The notes under the pieces are model-generated. The model was not told where the DNA came from. It saw only the letters and a program-made list of their open reading frames with translations, and searched no databases. A DNA stretch of 64,000 nucleotides from Phormidium tenue FACHB-886 (lineage in GTDB: Bacteria > Cyanobacteriota > Cyanobacteriia > Elainellales > Elainellaceae), in NCBI RefSeq assembly GCF_014764505.1, contig NZ_JACXWX010000008.1:62001-126000 (forward strand), in the 5' to 3' direction. Positions 35,403 through 44,721 of the stretch are shown here, in pieces (position 1 is the first letter of the stretch; each line of letters starts with the position of its first letter). The translations under genes were made by a program, and so were the position numbers.

Positions 35403-36548
35403 CTATTTCTCTTTAACTTCTGAGCCAACTGCTTCCCGGTTGATAGCGCTGCGTCGGGGGGCGATCGGCAAAGAAAAGCGAAACGTGCTGCCCTCTCCTA
35501 GCTTGCTCTCAACCTGAATCGTGCCTCCTTGGAGTTCGACTAGACGACGGCAAATTGCCAGCCCAATGCCTGTACCGCCAGAGCTGCGATCGCGCGATCG
35601 ATCGGCTCTCCAAAAGCGCTCAAACACATGCGACAGATCGTTAGCAGCAATGCCTTTACCTGTGTCAATCACCGAGATCCAGAGCTTGTGGTGATCGGGT
35701 TCAATACGGATAGTGATGGAGCCAGTCGGCGTATAGCGCAGGGCATTTCCAATTAAATTGACTAAAATTTGCTCGACTCGTTCTGGATCAGCCAGAACAG
35801 GTGGCAATCCGGACGGGCAAATGAGCTGCAGTTGAGGGCTGGTTTCGCTTAGCTGGTCGGCAAAACGATGGATGGTCGATGAAAGCAAAGGATGTAGATC
35901 GATTGGACGGGCTTTGATCGGCAAATAACCCGCTTCCATTTTGGATAGCTCTTGGACATCGTTGACTAAGCGCTGCATCCGAGCAGTTTCTTTAGAAAGG
36001 CGTTGATAGACCTCAGGAGATGGCTCAATCGTGCCATCTGCCAATCCTTCCAAATAGCCTTTAAGAACGGTTAGGGGAGTTCGCAGTTCATGGGTCAAGT
36101 CGGTAACGAGTTCACGACGACGCTGCTCAACGCCTTCTAGAGTGGCAGCCATCCGGTTGAAGCTAGCGGCAAGCTGATCGACTTCTGGAATTTCATTGGT
36201 CGGCACCCGTTCTTCCAAATGTCCTGCCGCAAATTTCTGAGTAATCTCTTCCATCTGGATCAGGGGCTGCACGATTCGTTTAGTCAGCAAATAGCTTAAA
36301 ACCCCCGCAGTAGAAGCGCCTACGGCAATAGACCAAAACGAACCTTGATTCCAGGCATCTTCAAAGTTGCGGACGAGGCGAGTTTTGACCTGACTTACTG
36401 TCCAATCGCCGACCTCAAACTGTTGGAGATAGAGTGCAAAAAAGCGGGGCGAAGAGAACCTACCGATCGCAAATAGTGTTAACAGTCCCACCACCATAAC
36501 GATCATGTGGGACAAGAACAGGCGCGATCGCAGCCCCATTTTTGACAT
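35403..36548 (-). CDS. Membrane sensor histidine kinase (HAMP, HisKA, HATPase)
   Basis: ATG 36548 (MSKMGLRSRLFLSHMIVM) gives 381 residues and is preferred to the 36584 start. Membrane helices lie near 12-32 and 80-98, enclosing a short 45-residue sensor. A HAMP domain follows, then HisKA with DLTHELRTPLTVLKGYLEGL near 165 and an ATPase domain (NLIGNALRYTP, DTGKGIA, GGTGIGLAICRRLVE). This BaeS-like architecture works with an OmpR-type regulator, but none is adjacent. The short sensor suggests that membrane stress or a small periplasmic ligand is perceived. Confidence 0.9.
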   Translation of the reverse strand: MSKMGLRSRLFLSHMIVMVVGLLTLFAIGRFSSPRFFALYLQQFEVGDWTVSQVKTRLVRNFEDAWNQGSFWSIAVGASTAGVLSYLLTKRIVQPLIQMEEITQKFAAGHLEERVPTNEIPEVDQLAASFNRMAATLEGVEQRRRELVTDLTHELRTPLTVLKGYLEGLADGTIEPSPEVYQRLSKETARMQRLVNDVQELSKMEAGYLPIKARPIDLHPLLSSTIHRFADQLSETSPQLQLICPSGLPPVLADPERVEQILVNLIGNALRYTPTGSITIRIEPDHHKLWISVIDTGKGIAANDLSHVFERFWRADRSRDRSSGGTGIGLAICRRLVELQGGTIQVESKLGEGSTFRFSLPIAPRRSAINREAVGSEVKEK

Positions 36549-36701
36549 TGCTTCTACTCGTCTATCTTCAGACCACCTGCCCATATTGTAGTTAACCCGT
36601 TCCAGTTGCTTACTACTTCACCTAGCGCTGAGTATCACTGCCGCTCATCCTTTAGCCAACAGAGCTTTCACCTCTGCTAAAGTCTTGATTAAAATAAACA
36701 G

Positions 36702-37304
36702 CTACTTGCGCTTGTATTGTCCAGTTAGCTCTGCTCCCGCTACAATGTGCCCCTTCATCGCCTCCATAACTTCAGATTTGGTGGTTCCGGGAGGCAGATC
36801 CAGCAGTGTATCTAACGCAAATAGCCTAAACACATATCGGTGTGTTCCGCTCGGTGGACAAGCTCCACCGTAGCCATATTGTCCAAAATCGTTTTTGCCC
36901 TGAATCCCACCAATTGCCAAAAACGGCTGCGATGGCAGTTTTTCGGGAAGTTGGCGCACGGTCGGCGGTAGATCGTATAACACCCAATGCACAAAGGTTT
37001 TGCTAGGCGCATCTATATCATTGACCAAAAGAGCGAGGCTGCGAGTTGCAGCAGGAGGGGCATCCCAACTGAGGGCAGGAGAAATGTTTTCGCCATCGCA
37101 GGTGTGTTTTGCTGGCAACATTCCATCCAGACGAAAGGCAGGGCTGCTCAGCGTCATAGTTCTGGGAACTTGTAGACCCTCTGCTGCGTCCGTTGGACTA
37201 GGAGCAATAGCCTGGTTGCCCGTTTCGCAACCTGCCAATATCAGCCCAACCAACGCGCTGCCAATTAGCTTGGTGATTAATCTATTTAGCCAACGCCCGC
37301 TCAT
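36702..37304 (-). CDS. YbhB/YbcL family (PEBP-like) lipoprotein
   Basis: The 200-residue precursor has an N-terminal lipobox, LILAGCETGN, with the lipidated Cys near residue 25. The mature part matches the phosphatidylethanolamine-binding protein fold as found in bacterial YbhB: CDGENISPALSWDAPP, FVHWVLYDLPP and YGGACPPSGTHRYVFRLFALD. In bacteria the ligand and role remain unclear. The lipobox predicts attachment to the outer face of the inner or outer membrane, less common than cytosolic or periplasmic forms. It is transcribed on its own. Confidence 0.88.
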   Translation of the reverse strand: MSGRWLNRLITKLIGSALVGLILAGCETGNQAIAPSPTDAAEGLQVPRTMTLSSPAFRLDGMLPAKHTCDGENISPALSWDAPPAATRSLALLVNDIDAPSKTFVHWVLYDLPPTVRQLPEKLPSQPFLAIGGIQGKNDFGQYGYGGACPPSGTHRYVFRLFALDTLLDLPPGTTKSEVMEAMKGHIVAGAELTGQYKRK

Positions 37305-37866
37305 TCGATCGCCTCATCCAGCCTGTTCGCCTCATTCTCCCTAAAAATTCTAGTTTTTGACAAATACTATACTCGGTTCAATCCTGACTGAATCAGATGA
37401 CATCCACATGTCAAAACAGTGACAGCTTTATTTTAAAGCTGCATTCTTTTAATTTTAAAAGCTGCATTCTATGGGGCTTCCCACTCAAATGTCTTTAATG
37501 TGTAACGAGCGACACACAGCAAAAAATCTTATCTCAGGCAATTTGTCAGGATTTAGGCTGACGTATGCCCGTACCTATAAAGATGCCTTTATCGTAATGG
37601 GAACCGTGATGTAATGGCATAAGCTGTTGGGCTGCAGGAGGAATTTCTCCTCTTAGGACCCTTTTCGCCCTAGTCTCTGCCTTACGCTATATATAGGGAA
37701 AAGTAATACAAAAGAACCTACTCAAATCCCATATCTAGTGTCAATATAGTAGCGTCATGCCCGACAGACCGCACCCATAGAGTTGAGATCTTGATCCGCT
37801 CTGTGGGTGCATCTCTCTCCCATGACACCCCTACCCTGCATAGCATGAACGCCCGGTGAGAGATAT
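37305..37866. other. Intergenic region with a hairpin before the nuclease gene
   Basis: A direct repeat of AAAGCTGCATTCT lies at about 37435-37472. A 12-bp hairpin with one G-T pair (37771-37782 with 37799-37810) lies 56 bases before the nuclease start. An AGGAGGAATTTCTCCT hairpin is at 37640-37655. These may be leader elements or a small RNA. No coding frame is convincing. Confidence 0.45.
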
Positions 37867-38661
37867 ATGCCCTATTCGCTATCTGCCGCCAAGCTACAGA
37901 CCTATAAGCGCTGTCCCCGTGCTTACTACTTCCGCTATGAGCGCAAGATTGAAGGGGCAGCTTTCTTTGGTTCAGCCGTTTTGGGTACCTCGCTGCATCA
38001 AGCCTTGGCGCAAGTATATCAAGACTGGCATTATCAGGACCCAATTCCCCGGATGGATTGGATCGAACACTGCTGGAGCCAACAGATTCGCGATCTAACG
38101 CCAAACCAAATTAGTGAAGGGCGGGCGATTTTGCGTCGCTACTATTACTCTTTTATTGCTAACCAATCTGCAATGCAGCGTCCAGTTGCCGTAGAGGGCA
38201 AAATTCAAGGAACGCTTCAGGCAGAAAACCTAGAGTTTGTGCTGTCAGGACGGTACGATCGCCTCGATTACCTCGACGATGGGCTAGAGCTGATTGACTA
38301 TAAGTCTGCTAAGGAAGTAGAGCAGGTCGATCCTGACGAAGTTGATTTGCAGATTGGGCTATATTATTTCGCTTTAGAGCAACACTATCGACGCAATTTG
38401 AAGCGAATGAGCCTGCTGTATTTGCGGACGGGTGAAAAGATTAGCTTCGCCGCAACACCCGCCCATCGACAGCGTGTGAAAGAGGTAATTTCCAATCTAG
38501 CGGTAGAGCTACGTCAGGATCAGCGCTGGCTACCTTTGATCAATCAGCAGTGCGATCGCTGTGCTTATGCTCGCTACTGTCCGGCAATGCGCGTTGATCC
38601 AGATCCTTTGCCGGAAGATGCCAAACCAGAGGCAGGGCTGCAGTTAGTTCTCAGCATCTAA
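37867..38661 (+). CDS. RecB-like PD-(D/E)XK nuclease family protein
   Basis: The 264-residue protein fits the PDDEXK_1 family. The N-terminal AKLQTYKRCPRAYYFRYERKI carries one cysteine, and the C-terminal CDRCAYARYCPAM carries three more, giving the four Cys that hold an Fe-S cluster in RecB/AddB-type nucleases. The metal-binding core includes GRYDRLDYL and LELIDYKSAKE with the catalytic Asp and Lys. It probably cuts single-stranded or branched DNA in repair. It stands alone, without AddA or Cas genes. GTGAGAG precedes the ATG at 37867. Confidence 0.88.
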   Translation: MPYSLSAAKLQTYKRCPRAYYFRYERKIEGAAFFGSAVLGTSLHQALAQVYQDWHYQDPIPRMDWIEHCWSQQIRDLTPNQISEGRAILRRYYYSFIANQSAMQRPVAVEGKIQGTLQAENLEFVLSGRYDRLDYLDDGLELIDYKSAKEVEQVDPDEVDLQIGLYYFALEQHYRRNLKRMSLLYLRTGEKISFAATPAHRQRVKEVISNLAVELRQDQRWLPLINQQCDRCAYARYCPAMRVDPDPLPEDAKPEAGLQLVLSI

Positions 38662-38709
38662 CACTTCACGTATCTGAGGAATGCTGGAGAAGGCTACCAA
38701 CTTCTGTAG

Positions 38710-39246
38710 CTAAGAACGTCCTAACTGATTGCCACAGGTCGCACAAAACCGATCGCCAGCCTGCACCGAAGCCCCACACTGAGTGCAAAAGCGAGGAGCT
38801 GCTTTGGCAGGCGATCCCATCCGCATCTCCAGATTGCCCATCCGCATTTCCATTGGATTTAGACTCATCTGCATATCCCCCATTTTGAGGGGCTGCATCG
38901 GTTGCATCGGTTCTATGGGCCGCATGGGCTGCATCGGCTGTGCGCTAGGAGTTTGCTGAAGTGGAATGGGTTGAGCTTGGCTCAGGTCGGGAAGGGCATT
39001 TAGCGTCCCAATACTGCCGCCTTGCACTCGTAGCCAACGATCGCCCTCAGCAGTTTGTATCTTTATGGCAAGGCTGCTGCCTATCTGAAAAACCTCTGGA
39101 ATAGCCGTCCAGCTGCCAGTTTTCAGGTTTTGGCTTGCCTGTTGCTGTTGTCCAGCGCTGCTGCTCGCTAGCGCTACAGCTGTTTGATCACCTGAGCAGT
39201 CAAGGTAGAGTGATTGTCCATTACCAAGTTCACAGCCGTATGCCAT
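38710..39246 (-). CDS. Zinc-ribbon protein with Met/Pro-rich linker
   Basis: The 178-residue protein has three parts. Residues 1-90 form an unknown beta-rich domain (ELGNGQSLYLDCSGDQTAVA). The linker (about 95-148) is rich in Met, Pro and Gln with short repeats (QPMQPM, EMRMG). The C-terminal zinc ribbon is FCTQCGASVQAGDRFCATCGNQL. The zinc ribbon suggests binding to nucleic acid or protein. I do not know the function. It is divergent from the next upstream gene and soluble. Confidence 0.75.
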   Translation of the reverse strand: MAYGCELGNGQSLYLDCSGDQTAVALASSSAGQQQQASQNLKTGSWTAIPEVFQIGSSLAIKIQTAEGDRWLRVQGGSIGTLNALPDLSQAQPIPLQQTPSAQPMQPMRPIEPMQPMQPLKMGDMQMSLNPMEMRMGNLEMRMGSPAKAAPRFCTQCGASVQAGDRFCATCGNQLGRS

Positions 39247-39310
39247 TGATTAACTCCCGATCAGTCTTCGATCGATTGCACCTATTCTTATTGTGAACCT
39301 GTTCTCTGCC

Positions 39311-39793
39311 TCAGGGCTCTAAAAAATCATACAGAATTTCATCAGGCTCATTTTCGATGTCTTCATAAGTAAGCGACTGATGAGACGACAAGGAAGGAGC
39401 AATTGCTTGCTGCACCCGCTCCTGAAAATCTGCTGATTCTAAGAAGCTGATCATGATTTCGTCTGGCTCATCTTCAATTTCGTCGTCTGGAGCTTCGTCT
39501 TCTGGAGTGCTGATTGGCGATCCCACTCGGGCTGTGTCAGCTTGCACCCCAACTGATCGTTCAAGCATTGCCACTCTGGTTGTCAACGTTAATAGCTGCA
39601 GCTTCACTTCGTCTAAGGACTGCAGGGCATCTAAAGCAGCAGGTTCAACCCTGTTGCCCTCCGCTTGCCCTAAAAATTGCCCGATCGCTTGGTAAATTAA
39701 TTGCTCTACGCTCTGTCCGCTGCGTTGGGCGATCGCCTCAAGCTGTAGCTGCCAAGCCAACGGGATGCGGCATCGCATCGGTTGTTCACTCAT
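39311..39793 (-). CDS. Hypothetical protein with duplicated EPDEI motif
   Basis: ATG 39793 (MSEQPMRCRIPLAWQLQLEAIAQ) gives 160 residues. The N-terminal 45 residues (SGQSVEQLIYQAIGQFLG) resemble a ribbon-helix-helix-like DNA-binding domain. A short coiled coil follows (LQSLDEVKLQLLTLTTRVAMLERS). The acidic C-terminus holds two copies of a 15-residue motif at 105-119 and 145-159, identical at ten positions (IE.EPDEI...FLE), exactly 40 residues apart. Function is unknown; the duplicated motif could be a protein-docking site. It is 64 bases upstream of the zinc-ribbon gene on the same strand. Confidence 0.75.
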   Translation of the reverse strand: MSEQPMRCRIPLAWQLQLEAIAQRSGQSVEQLIYQAIGQFLGQAEGNRVEPAALDALQSLDEVKLQLLTLTTRVAMLERSVGVQADTARVGSPISTPEDEAPDDEIEDEPDEIMISFLESADFQERVQQAIAPSLSSHQSLTYEDIENEPDEILYDFLEP

Positions 39794-39990
39794 AGTCCTC
39801 CCTTCCACGGAATTCTCCGGCAGCGTCTTTAAGCGATCGACCTGTCGTTGACTTAAATGCTGACTTAATACAGCCATCGGGCCGTATAGCCATCAGGTCA
39901 GAACATCAATACTCTACCGCTTTTCCTGCCTCCAGTTCTGGTACTGTAGAGGCACGAGTTCTTTGAGATACATTCGGACAAAGGAGAGCC

Positions 39991-40401
39991 GTGTCACAGT
40001 ACGAGCGCCTGATTTTAATGGCAGAAGATGAGCTAACACAGTACAGCACTGATGCTCGCAAAATAGAAAAGCTGCGGCGTAAGATTGGCTTGTCAGTATC
40101 GGCTGCCGAACAGAAGCAAATTAAAGAAACTCTGCAGGCAGAGCTGCCTACTGATCAAATTAGCAAACTCGTGGAAACACAACGACAGACCGTTGCTTTG
40201 CCATTCTGGGGTATTGCTGGATTGGGGCTATTACTGGGTATCTCGTTTCTGCAACCACTGGATCTAATTGCGACCGTTTTGGGTGCAGCAGCGGCAATTG
40301 CTCTACAGAAATGGGGCTGGAAACTGCAAGCCAAGCGGCTGGTGCTGCAAACGCTAGAAGATATTGAAGAACGCACCCGTAAACCAGCGGAAGAACAATA
40401 G
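39991..40401 (+). CDS. Hypothetical membrane protein, 136 aa
   Basis: The start is GTG at 39991, with AAAGGAGAG at good spacing. A long charged N-terminal helix (ERLILMAEDELTQYSTDARKIEKLRRKIG) precedes a hydrophobic pair near 70-105 (FWGIAGLGLLLGISFLQPLDLIATVLGAAAAIAL) and a basic tail (KLQAKRLVLQTLEDIEERTRK). It is probably a small inner-membrane protein with both ends in the cytosol. I do not recognise the family. Confidence 0.72.
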   Translation: MSQYERLILMAEDELTQYSTDARKIEKLRRKIGLSVSAAEQKQIKETLQAELPTDQISKLVETQRQTVALPFWGIAGLGLLLGISFLQPLDLIATVLGAAAAIALQKWGWKLQAKRLVLQTLEDIEERTRKPAEEQ

Positions 40402-40665
40402 GCTTGAACTGCAAAGATTTTCATAGTGTTTTGCTGTGAACTTCTGTACTTTCACCGAGGACTTTCCTTTAGGGAATGCCGATTGCCCAAAAGCCTGCGA
40501 GTTATCTACGAGCAAAGCAGACCGCTGCTAGTGCTACGTTCTTCGTGAAGCGTAGATGCACTTTGCCTGCTTTATTGGTATGAGGAGCCAGATTTCGTCA
40601 AGCTTCTGCAAGTTTTGACTTTTAGCAGCAGAGTGGCGTTCTCTATCCAATTCGGCACCTCCACT

Positions 40666-43600
40666 ATGCAGATCGCCCCCTTTCCGTCCAACGAAATACA
40701 GCGGCTAGCCGCACTTCAGCAGTGCAAAGTGCTAGATACGTCACCAGAACCGGCGTTTGATGACATCACGCAGATCGCTTCTCAGGTTTGCCAAACGCCG
40801 ATCGCCCTTGTCAGTTTGATTGATCGCGAGCGCCAATGGTTCAAGTCACGCGTAGGGCTTGCTGCACCCCAAACCCACCGCGACTTAGCATTTTGTGCCC
40901 ACGCCATTCTGCAGCAAGGCATCCTGCTCGTACCTGATGCATTGGCAGATGAACGGTTTGCTAGCAACGCGCTGGTAACGGGAGAACCATACGTCCGCTT
41001 CTATGCTGGAGTGCCGCTAGTGACCGCCGAGGGATATGCACTGGGGACGCTTTGTGTGCTCGATCAGGTTCCCCGACAGCTTACTCCAGAACAAATTCAA
41101 ACTCTCAAGGCGTTAGCACGACAGGTCATTGTCCAGCTAGATTTGCGGCGTAATTTGGCAGATGTTCAGCGATCGAGCATTGCCACAATACCATCTGATC
41201 CACCACGGCGTTTTATTAAAGGGGTTGCTCTCTGGTTTGGGGTAGTTTCAACGGTACTGCTAACTGTAACAGGGCTGTCACACTACTATCTTTCAAATTT
41301 GGCAAAATCTTCTGATGCTGCAGTTGAAGGACAAGCATCTCTGGAAAAGTTAACAGCTATACTTCTACAGTTAAAAGAAGCAGAAATTACACAGCAGCAT
41401 TACCTAATCACGGGGAACAGGACCGATCTCGCACAATACCATCAGGCTGTGGAAAAACTGCAGCAAAATCTGCAGGCACTACAGCCAATTGATAACGGCA
41501 GCCTCAGCCCACCGCAGCTAGTTGCACTGCAGCGTTTGGTTGCCCAAGAGCTAGAAGCACTACAAACGTCGATCGTCCTGCGGCAAACGGCAGGACGCGA
41601 CGCTGCACTTCAGCAGAACAATCCCACGCAGACAGCATCCAGACAAATTCAGCAAACAATTGAGCAGGTCAACCATCGGCAAGCATACAGCTTGGCAAAC
41701 TGGGCTGGGTCGATGGAAGAACACACTCAACAAATTATCAATGCTTCTTTTATTGGTATTGCCCTAGAGATTTTTCTGCTGGCGTTTGTGCTCTATTTGA
41801 TCTACCGCGAAATGCACCAGCGTCAGCTCGCTGAGAAAGTCTTAGAGCAGGAACGCGATTTTACAAGTGCCACATTAAATACAACAGACGCGCTAGTGAT
41901 TGTTTTGGATCCAGAAGGAAGAATTATTCGTTTTAATCAACGCTGTGAAACCCTTACAGGATACACTTTTGCGGAAGTCAGACAGAAACCTTTTTGGAAT
42001 ATATTGCTGGATGCTAAAGATATAGATCCAGTTAAAGAGAAGTTTGCTCAACTCAGAGAGGGAAGTTTTCCAAATGTCTATGAGAATTACTGGATAACTC
42101 GAACAGGCGCACGCCACATGATCGCCTGGTCGAATACTGCTCTGTTTGATGACAAGAGAAACATTATATATATTATTGGCACAGGCATTGATATCACTAA
42201 ACGAAGACAATTTGAGGAAGAACTTAGAAAAGCTGAAGAAAACTATCGCAGTATCTTTGAAAACGCAATTGAGGGTATCTTTCAAACCACACCAGAAGGA
42301 CGGTTTCTTAACGCAAACTCAGCCTTAGCAAAGCTGTGTGGCTACAATTCTCCCCAAGAGTTAATCGAGGAGCTGACAGATATTTCCCGCCAGGTTTATA
42401 TTGATCCAGATCGACGGGACGATCTGCTCCACCTTATCGAAACCCAGACGCGAGTCTCAGACCTTGAACTTCAGATCTATCGCAAAGATGGCAGCATCAT
42501 CTGGATTTCAGTAAGCGTTCGGGCAGTGCATGATGATGACGGAAATATACGCTACTACGAGGGAACAGCGATCGATATCAATGATCGCAAGCACATCCAG
42601 GCGCAAGAAATTCAGCAGCGGGAGCAGCTTGCTCAACAAAACCAAGCGCTCGATCAAGCACGCAAACAGGCAGAACAGGCAACTCAACTCAAAAGTGCTT
42701 TCCTCGCTACTATGAGCCACGAGATTCGAACTCCCATGAACGCTGTTTTGGGCATGACTGGGCTGCTGCTAGATACCGACCTTGATCCGCGTCAGCGTGA
42801 CTTTGCTGAAACCATCCGCATCAGTGGCGACAATCTCCTCACGTTGATCAACGAAGTCCTCGACTTCTCCAAGCTAGAAGCAGGCGAGATGGAGTTAGAA
42901 ATTCTTGATTTCAACCTGATGCTTTGTGCCGAAGAAATCACCGAACTGATGGCGGTATCTGCTCAGACCAAAGGCTTAGAGCTGGTAATGCTGATCGATC
43001 CTGCAGTGCCGGTTCACTTTCGGGGAGACTTCAGTCGGCTGCGGCAAGTTTTGACAAATTTGATCAATAATGCGATTAAATTTACTGAAACAGGCGATGT
43101 TGTGCTGCGGATTTCGCTGCAGGCGGAAACAGACTCAATTGCAACAATCCAGTTTTCAGTAGAAGACACAGGCGTTGGCATTGCTCCAGAAGCACAGCAG
43201 AAGCTGTTTCAGCCATTCTCGCAAGTAGACGCCTCTACAACTCGTCGTTTCGGTGGCACGGGGTTGGGGTTGGCTATCTGCAAAGAAATTGTTGAGCTAA
43301 TGGGCAGCACGATCGCTCTGGAAAGCATTGAAGGGAAAGGATCAAGGTTTTACTTTTCGCTAACTTTGGAGAAGCAGCCGCCTGAAAATCGCTTGCTCAA
43401 TAGAGGGACTGGCAGTACAGCAATTGCCAACTTAACGCCAGCATCTCTGGCGGGGTTGCGTCTGCTGGTTGTAGATGCTAATGCCAATAATCGTCAGATG
43501 ATCTGCGGTCAGGCGCTTGCCTGGGGAATGCAAGTTGATGAGGCGACAGACGGGCAAGCGGCACTAGCAAGGTTACGAGAATCAGCCTATAACGCTGTTC

Positions 43601-44721
43601 CGTATGATATTGCGATTCTAGACAAGCAACTGCAAGATATGAAAGGTGAACAGCTAGTGCAGGCGATTAAAGCTGATCAAGCCCTGAGCCAGACGCACTT
43701 AGTGATGCTTACTGCTTTAAGCCAATACTCTCCAAAGCAAGTCCAATATCCTGGTTGTTCTGCCCACTTGCTCAAACCCGTCAGGCAATTTCGACTATTG
43801 GATTGTTTGATGAGCGTGATGAATCCAGACTTGCTTGCCCTGCCGGAGGTAGAAGTTCCATCCTGTCGTAATTTAGCTCGCGCTTCCAAAACGGTAGCAG
43901 GTAGTTCGGCACACACACTAAAGATTTTGTTGGTAGAAGATAGTGTAATTAATCAGAAGGTTGCGATCAATCAGCTCAAATCGCTTGGCTACACTGCTGA
44001 CGTTGTGGCCAACGGTCAGGAAGTGCTGGATCTGTTGACAAGAATTAACTACGACCTAATTTTGATGGATTGCCAAATGCCTATCATGGATGGTTATACA
44101 GCCACACAAATGATTCGCCGTTTGCAGAAAGAAGATGAGCAACCCGTGATTATTGCAATGACCGCTAATGTTATGAAGGAAGACCAGGAGCGGTGCATGC
44201 AAGTTGGCATGGATGATTATTTGAGTAAGCCTGTTCAAAAAAGTGCATTAGCCGAAAAGCTCCTCCATTGGAGCCCAATCATTGCAGCCCGTTCGGTGCA
44301 GTTCCATTTACCCGTTGCAGAAGAAAAGGAATCGCATTCTACAGCGATCAACTCACCAATGATTGATACTTCGGCTGCAGAAAATCTGTTGGACTGGGGC
44401 TATTTGCGCCAAGTTTCTGGAGGCAACTTAGAATTTGTGACTGAGCTGTTGCAAACGCTGATCGACTCTTTACCAGAACACCTAACTAATGTGGGATTAA
44501 AGATCTTACAAGAAGATTATCTAGCAGTAGAACAAGAAGCTCATTACATCAAAGGCTCCTCTGCTAGCTTGGGTGCGGTCAGACTTTCAGGGCTAGCTGC
44601 CGAGTTAGAGCGGCAGGCTTCCCAAAGAAATCTAACAACGGCTGAATCACTCCTAGCTGCATTAAAAACAAATTTTGCAGATCTGCGATCGCTGCTTCAA
44701 ACCCAACTGAAGCAGGCATAG
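40666..44721 (+). CDS. Hybrid sensor histidine kinase (GAF, TM, PAS-PAS, HisKA, HATPase, REC-REC, HPt)
   Basis: ATG 40666 (MQIAPFPSNEIQRLAALQQC) gives 1351 residues. Domains in order: GAF (about 25-165); membrane helix near 185-207; periplasmic helical sensor of CHASE3 type; second helix near 360-383; PAS about 400-520 and 525-650; HisKA with TMSHEIRTPMNAVLG near 680; HATPase (NLINNAIKFTE, GTGLGLAICKEI). A partly degenerate receiver follows (VVDANANN, ILDKQLQD). The second receiver has VEDS, LILMDCQMP and SKPV. The HPt domain has EAHYIKGSSASLG. The chain forms a complete internal phosphorelay; the final partner is unknown. The N-terminal GAF before a membrane pair is an unusual order. Confidence 0.93.
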   Translation: MQIAPFPSNEIQRLAALQQCKVLDTSPEPAFDDITQIASQVCQTPIALVSLIDRERQWFKSRVGLAAPQTHRDLAFCAHAILQQGILLVPDALADERFASNALVTGEPYVRFYAGVPLVTAEGYALGTLCVLDQVPRQLTPEQIQTLKALARQVIVQLDLRRNLADVQRSSIATIPSDPPRRFIKGVALWFGVVSTVLLTVTGLSHYYLSNLAKSSDAAVEGQASLEKLTAILLQLKEAEITQQHYLITGNRTDLAQYHQAVEKLQQNLQALQPIDNGSLSPPQLVALQRLVAQELEALQTSIVLRQTAGRDAALQQNNPTQTASRQIQQTIEQVNHRQAYSLANWAGSMEEHTQQIINASFIGIALEIFLLAFVLYLIYREMHQRQLAEKVLEQERDFTSATLNTTDALVIVLDPEGRIIRFNQRCETLTGYTFAEVRQKPFWNILLDAKDIDPVKEKFAQLREGSFPNVYENYWITRTGARHMIAWSNTALFDDKRNIIYIIGTGIDITKRRQFEEELRKAEENYRSIFENAIEGIFQTTPEGRFLNANSALAKLCGYNSPQELIEELTDISRQVYIDPDRRDDLLHLIETQTRVSDLELQIYRKDGSIIWISVSVRAVHDDDGNIRYYEGTAIDINDRKHIQAQEIQQREQLAQQNQALDQARKQAEQATQLKSAFLATMSHEIRTPMNAVLGMTGLLLDTDLDPRQRDFAETIRISGDNLLTLINEVLDFSKLEAGEMELEILDFNLMLCAEEITELMAVSAQTKGLELVMLIDPAVPVHFRGDFSRLRQVLTNLINNAIKFTETGDVVLRISLQAETDSIATIQFSVEDTGVGIAPEAQQKLFQPFSQVDASTTRRFGGTGLGLAICKEIVELMGSTIALESIEGKGSRFYFSLTLEKQPPENRLLNRGTGSTAIANLTPASLAGLRLLVVDANANNRQMICGQALAWGMQVDEATDGQAALARLRESAYNAVPYDIAILDKQLQDMKGEQLVQAIKADQALSQTHLVMLTALSQYSPKQVQYPGCSAHLLKPVRQFRLLDCLMSVMNPDLLALPEVEVPSCRNLARASKTVAGSSAHTLKILLVEDSVINQKVAINQLKSLGYTADVVANGQEVLDLLTRINYDLILMDCQMPIMDGYTATQMIRRLQKEDEQPVIIAMTANVMKEDQERCMQVGMDDYLSKPVQKSALAEKLLHWSPIIAARSVQFHLPVAEEKESHSTAINSPMIDTSAAENLLDWGYLRQVSGGNLEFVTELLQTLIDSLPEHLTNVGLKILQEDYLAVEQEAHYIKGSSASLGAVRLSGLAAELERQASQRNLTTAESLLAALKTNFADLRSLLQTQLKQA

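Noticed and set aside
37718-38104. Minus-strand 128-residue frame overlapping the nuclease gene
   Set aside because: It overlaps the well-supported nuclease frame, and its protein is rich in Ser/Arg as expected for an antisense shadow.
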